Shown: one piece after another, positions 7,217 to 9,988 of the stretch
Layout of the letters: the number at the start of each line of letters is the position of its first letter
Position numbering within the stretch: position 1 is the first letter of the stretch
Notes under the pieces: model-generated
The model's input: only the letters and a program-made list of their open reading frames with translations
The model's database searches: none
Told to the model about the DNA's origin: nothing
Made by a program: the position numbers and the translations under genes
From: Chloroflexi bacterium RBG_16_51_16
GTDB taxonomy: Bacteria > Chloroflexota > Anaerolineae > Anaerolineales > Villigracilaceae
Assembly: GCA_001796785.1 (NCBI GenBank)
Contig: MGNL01000092.1
Coordinates: forward strand, 297-10,284
DNA: 9,988 nucleotides
Direction: 5' to 3'

Positions 7217-8117
7217 TTTTCCGTATGGTATGACCACCAAATTGATTTCGCAGCGCTGCCAAAACTCTGGCTGAGAAATTCTTGTCATCCCTGCTCGCCA
7301 ACCGCATCTGCAGCGCCAGTGTAATGACAGGTGCGGGTATATCCAGGTCGATTGATTCAAAAACCGTCCACCTACCCTCACCTGAGTCGGCTACCCAGGG
7401 TTGGATATCATCCAAGTTTGGGTCGGTTTTAAGGGCAGCGGCAGCGAGGTCTAGCAGCCAGGATCGGACCACACTGCCGTGCTGCCAAATCCGAGAAATC
7501 TCAGATAGATCAAATCCAAATTCCTTTTTGGACTTCATAATACTGAAACCTTCTGCCAGGGATTCCATCATTCCGTATTCGATCCCATTGTGGACCATCT
7601 TGACAAAATGACCGGATCCATGCGGCCCGACACGACCCCACCCCGTGACTGCGGAAGGAGCCAGCGTTTCAAAGATAGGGCGAAGTTTTTCAACAATCGC
7701 TGCTTTGCCACCGATCATCAGACTATATCCTTCGGTCAATCCCCAGATGCCGCCGCTAGTACCACAGTCCAGAAAGTCGATACCGTTTGTGTCCAGATCG
7801 CTAGCGTGTCGAATTGTATCTTTGTAATACGAATTGCCACCATCAATAATAATGTCGCTTGCAGATAATAATTTTGCTGACTGATCGATCACTTGGCTCG
7901 TGATATTTCCTGCAGGTACCATTAACCAAACGCGTCGTGGTGGTTTTAATTTTTCAATGACCTCCGCCAGCGAACTGGCACCCTCGGCGCCGTTTTTGAT
8001 CGCCTTTTGGACCGATTCCGATGAGCGGGCGAAACCGACCACTCGATGACCACCCCGAACCAAACGTGTGGTCATGTTTAATCCCATTTTCCCCAAACCG
8101 ATCATACCTAATTCCAT
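7209..8117 (-). CDS. gnd: 6-phosphogluconate dehydrogenase, decarboxylating, short form
   Basis: This enzyme oxidatively decarboxylates 6-phosphogluconate to ribulose 5-phosphate and CO2, the third step of the oxidative pentose phosphate branch. At 302 residues it belongs to the short class (YqeC/GndA-like), not the roughly 470-residue class of E. coli. Visible motifs are the dinucleotide fingerprint GLGKMG (7-12), DGGNS (92-96), the substrate loop GTSGG (119-123) and GHFVKMVHNGIEY (169-181), with presumed catalytic Lys173 and Glu180. The start at 8117 has AGGAG 8 bases upstream and lies one base after the pgl stop; its own 3' end overlaps zwf. Short-form enzymes generally have an Asp after the second strand and use NAD. 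This one reads GFARSSES (28-35), closer to the NRS/NRT seen in NADP enzymes. Confidence 0.95.
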   Translation of the reverse strand: MELGMIGLGKMGLNMTTRLVRGGHRVVGFARSSESVQKAIKNGAEGASSLAEVIEKLKPPRRVWLMVPAGNITSQVIDQSAKLLSASDIIIDGGNSYYKDTIRHASDLDTNGIDFLDCGTSGGIWGLTEGYSLMIGGKAAIVEKLRPIFETLAPSAVTGWGRVGPHGSGHFVKMVHNGIEYGMMESLAEGFSIMKSKKEFGFDLSEISRIWQHGSVVRSWLLDLAAAALKTDPNLDDIQPWVADSGEGRWTVFESIDLDIPAPVITLALQMRLASRDDKNFSARVLAALRNQFGGHTIRKNE

Positions 8118-8118
8118 A

Positions 8119-8868
8119 TCAAACGCTCCTATTTTTTAAATCACGCGCAGCTTCATGATCAACCATCCAGGTGAGATTGCCTTGAAATGGTTGGATCCGT
8201 TGGGCAGGCAATGCCTCAGGGTCGTAAGGTCCTTCCAGGACCCGAGAGAGAATGCCAGATTTTTCAGTCCCGCTAACCATGAAAATGACCTCACGACCGT
8301 AATTGATCACCTCCGGAGTCATGGTGATCCGTTCTGAAGGTCGGTCCTTGTATTTTCCCGAGGCTGCGATAACGGCATCTGAGTTGTTAAGGGGCATTCC
8401 CGGAAATATGGAGGCAGTATGACCATCTACGCCGAGCCCGAGCAGAATCCAGTCAAACACCGGCCAATCGAGAGGTGGAGTTTTATATCTTATTAATTCC
8501 TTAGCGTAGTTCATCGCGGAAATTCCCGGATCGATATCCGATTGTATCTTATGAATTTGATCTGAGGGCAAGGGCACCTTGTCCAGCAGCGCCACGTGTG
8601 TCTGATAAAAATTACTTAGGGGTTCGTTTTGGTCGACTCTGCGTTCATCGCTCCAAAATACATGGATGAACCTCCAATCCAATAGTGCTTTGAATGGTGT
8701 TACTGAGAGCATGCGGTAGAAGCCGAGGGGAGTATTCCCTCCACTCATCACCGCCATAAACCTGCCCCGACTGGATATCGCCAGGGATGCTACCGCGACG
8801 AATCGTTCTGCCATGGCATGATTCAACACCTCAGTGCTTGGATAGATCTCGAGTTTGAATTTCGCCAT
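8119..8868 (-). CDS. pgl: 6-phosphogluconolactonase (DevB/SOL type)
   Basis: This enzyme hydrolyses 6-phosphogluconolactone, the Zwf product, to 6-phosphogluconate, which is the Gnd substrate. Its 249 residues fit the glucosamine-6-phosphate isomerase/6-phosphogluconolactonase fold. Family blocks are SGGNTP (42-47), WSDERRV (72-78), ILLGLGVDGHTASIFPG (141-157) with the expected active-site His150, ERITMTP (179-185) and LPAQRIQP (220-227). All are present in the usual order, with no sign of damage. It is the first gene of the pgl-gnd-zwf operon, so all three oxidative-branch enzymes are made from one message. An AGGA lies about 12 bases upstream of the ATG, a longish spacing. The start faces the divergent AlkZ-related gene across 54 bases. 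In these bases TAGAAT on the minus strand might act as a -10 box, but I see no matching -35. Confidence 0.95.
   Translation of the reverse strand: MAKFKLEIYPSTEVLNHAMAERFVAVASLAISSRGRFMAVMSGGNTPLGFYRMLSVTPFKALLDWRFIHVFWSDERRVDQNEPLSNFYQTHVALLDKVPLPSDQIHKIQSDIDPGISAMNYAKELIRYKTPPLDWPVFDWILLGLGVDGHTASIFPGMPLNNSDAVIAASGKYKDRPSERITMTPEVINYGREVIFMVSGTEKSGILSRVLEGPYDPEALPAQRIQPFQGNLTWMVDHEAARDLKNRSV
8126..8130 (-). promoter_or_regulatory. Ribosome binding site of gnd
   Basis: The minus strand reads AGGAG ending 8 bases before the gnd ATG at 8117, inside the last codons of pgl. It supports this start and tight pgl-gnd coupling. Confidence 0.65.
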
Positions 8869-8887
8869 TGAAGATTTATTTCCTAGA

Positions 8888-8916
8888 TTGTGATTCTAAT
8901 CCAGGTGTACTAAAAT
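8888..8916 (+). promoter_or_regulatory. Sigma-70-like promoter for the AlkZ-related gene, predicting a leaderless mRNA
   Basis: TTGTGA (8888-8893) and TAAAAT (8911-8916) are separated by exactly 17 bases. They match the -35 and -10 consensus at 4 of 6 and 5 of 6 positions. Transcription would begin about 7 bases after the -10 box, at or next to the GTG start at 8923. No Shine-Dalgarno precedes that GTG, which fits leaderless translation. The boxes lie within the 54-base region shared with the divergent pgl operon. Confidence 0.55.
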
Positions 8917-8922
8917 CGCGAT

Positions 8923-9777
8923 GTGTCGGTTCTGGATATCAAAAAGCTCGCAGCATATCGTGCGAAGAGTTTTCGGCTTACCAAATTGCATCGAGTAAAA
9001 ACTCGAGGGCAGGCCCTCCATTTTGTGGACCATCGAGGTTATGTATTTTTCTGGCCGATCAAGGGCATTGATTTCCCGAGCCTATGGACCGCAGTGGCAG
9101 GGGACCGTCCGGTATCCGATGCGCATGATGATCCGGGACACATCACATGGGGTTGGAAAGATAAGGCTTTGGATCAAAAGATTTGGTATTACGCCAAGAT
9201 ACTCAGGCGTAAATCCACGATAATATCTCTCGGGATTGCACCGTATTTCTATGCTCTTTCTGATAATTTTGGTTCGCCGGGCGAGGACTATATCCTCGCT
9301 TATGAAGAGGGCAGACTTACAAGGGCGGCAAAACAAGTCTATGAAGCACTGCTAAAGGAAGGAGCATTAAACACAATCGACTTACGTCGATCAGCAAATT
9401 TAGGGATAGCCCGGGATTCGGAATTTAATCGCGCTTTAGAGATCCTTCAGGCGGATTTTAAAATTTTACCCGTCGGGATTGCTGACGCCGGGTCCTGGCA
9501 TTATTCATTTATCTATGAAATCGTAACACGGCATTATCCAACCCTGCCTGAGCAGGCAAGGAAGATCGGCGAGTCAGAGGCCAGTCAGAAACTTTTAGAG
9601 CTGTATTTTAATTCTGTTGGGGCAGCTCAACAAAATGATATTCAGCGCCTGTTAGGTTGGAAAACCGATCTGACCGCCCGGGCAATTAGGAAATTGATAA
9701 GCGATGGGAAAATTTCCAAATTGAACATACCAGGTAAAAATGAAGAATTCCTGGCCTTAGCACAACTTGGAGGCTAA
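8923..9777 (+). CDS. AlkZ-related winged-helix protein (YcaQ/HTH_42 superfamily)
   Basis: This 284-residue protein resembles a smaller branch of the AlkZ/YcaQ DNA glycosylase superfamily found as 'winged helix DNA-binding domain-containing' or 'AlkZ-related' proteins. Recognisable stretches are HFVDHRGYVFFWPIKG (33-48), the acidic DDPGHITWGWKDK (59-71) and WYYAKILRRKSTIISLG (88-104). Two winged-helix-like regions follow: near 133-182 (RAAKQVYEALLKEGALNTI onward) and near 222-270 (LYFNSVGAAQQNDIQRLLGW onward). AlkZ glycosylases are near 400 residues and use a QxD motif in a GYVQxD context. The apparent equivalent here is GYVFFW, so glycosylase activity is doubtful; a DNA-binding or repair-accessory role is more cautious. 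An in-frame TAA at 8911 limits the start, leaving GTG 8923 as the first candidate, with no Shine-Dalgarno. It ends in tandem TAA TAA. The family assignment is from memory of family patterns. Confidence 0.75.
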   Translation: MSVLDIKKLAAYRAKSFRLTKLHRVKTRGQALHFVDHRGYVFFWPIKGIDFPSLWTAVAGDRPVSDAHDDPGHITWGWKDKALDQKIWYYAKILRRKSTIISLGIAPYFYALSDNFGSPGEDYILAYEEGRLTRAAKQVYEALLKEGALNTIDLRRSANLGIARDSEFNRALEILQADFKILPVGIADAGSWHYSFIYEIVTRHYPTLPEQARKIGESEASQKLLELYFNSVGAAQQNDIQRLLGWKTDLTARAIRKLISDGKISKLNIPGKNEEFLALAQLGG

Positions 9778-9872
9778 TAACTACAAGCAGCGTTTTCTAT
9801 TCGTTGTATAAGGACTTTTCAATACTCTCGGATTGAACAGGTCGCTTGAGGGTGCTTTATTCCTGAAATGTT

Positions 9873-9988
9873 TTAGCAAATTCTGGGTAAGAGCTCGCCT
9901 GCCGGTATATCCACCACACGCGAGCCACCGATCCTAGTTTTTGCCAGGACTATTCCCGGGTGGTCTGCAACGACTCTACCAATTCTCA
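9873..9988 (-). CDS. Unidentified protein, C-terminal fragment (5' end outside window)
   Basis: On the minus strand one frame is open from the window edge to a TAA at 9875-9873, giving 37 whole residues. The other two minus frames hit stops within the first 13 codons. The peptide has natural-looking composition (GRVVADHPG, GIVLAKTRIGGSRVVD, AGELLPRIC at the end), which suggests the end of a real gene converging on the AlkZ-related one. I do not recognise the family. An open run this short is not significant by itself, so it may be spurious. The 95 bases between it and the AlkZ-related stop (9778-9872) show no clear terminator or other feature. Confidence 0.4.
   Translation of the reverse strand, partial: RIGRVVADHPGIVLAKTRIGGSRVVDIPAGELLPRIC

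Noticed and set aside
7217..7381. N-terminal extension of the zwf frame by 55 residues.
   Set aside because: It overlaps the gnd coding region, is rich in Trp and Cys, and does not resemble the family. The ATG at 7216 gives the standard length and N-terminus.
9778..9872. Search for a terminator between the AlkZ-related gene and the converging fragment.
   Set aside because: Only weak, bulged pairings such as TACAA/TTGTA were found, with no stable stem followed by a T-run.

Overview
The window looks like an ordinary chromosomal stretch of an uncultured bacterium, most likely a Chloroflexota member of the Anaerolineae type. That is an inference from gene content: a DMSO-reductase-family formate dehydrogenase, a lipoprotein adaptor feeding a MacB-like exporter, a cyclic-nucleotide-binding domain fused to an ABC ATPase, a short-form 6-phosphogluconate dehydrogenase and an AlkZ-related winged-helix protein. 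No rRNA, tRNA, CRISPR array, insertion sequence or phage gene was seen.

Layout. Positions 1-735 (+) hold the C-terminal 244 residues of a formate dehydrogenase alpha subunit whose start lies outside the window. It converges on a three-gene minus-strand export operon, transcribed from about 5490 down to 760: a lipoprotein HlyD/MacA-type adaptor (4423-5490), an ABC ATPase carrying a C-terminal cyclic-nucleotide-binding-like domain (3165-4283) and an 802-residue permease with two FtsX domains (760-3168). A 250-base non-coding stretch (5491-5740) with two palindromes separates it from a second minus-strand operon. This operon encodes the oxidative pentose phosphate branch in the order pgl (8119-8868), gnd (7209-8117) and zwf (5741-7216). 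Its genes abut or overlap by a few bases.

Divergent from pgl, across 54 bases, a plus-strand gene (8923-9777) encodes a 284-residue AlkZ-related winged-helix protein. A good sigma-70-like promoter predicts a leaderless message starting at its GTG codon. The last about 115 bases appear to hold the 3' end of an unidentified minus-strand gene.

Function. Zwf, Pgl and Gnd together turn glucose 6-phosphate into ribulose 5-phosphate, CO2 and reduced coenzyme. The coenzyme fingerprints are unusual: Zwf lacks the expected NADP-phosphate-binding arginine, while the short-form Gnd has lost the Asp typical of NAD-dependent relatives and carries Ala-Arg-Ser. The exporter is of the MacB/LolCDE mechanotransmission type, and its ATPase could be gated by a small ligand through the fused domain. 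I found no clearly new system. The most interesting items are the ATPase fusion with a dnaX-like slippery site at its 3' end, the coenzyme fingerprints, the QxD-less AlkZ relative with its leaderless promoter, and the unexplained palindromes.
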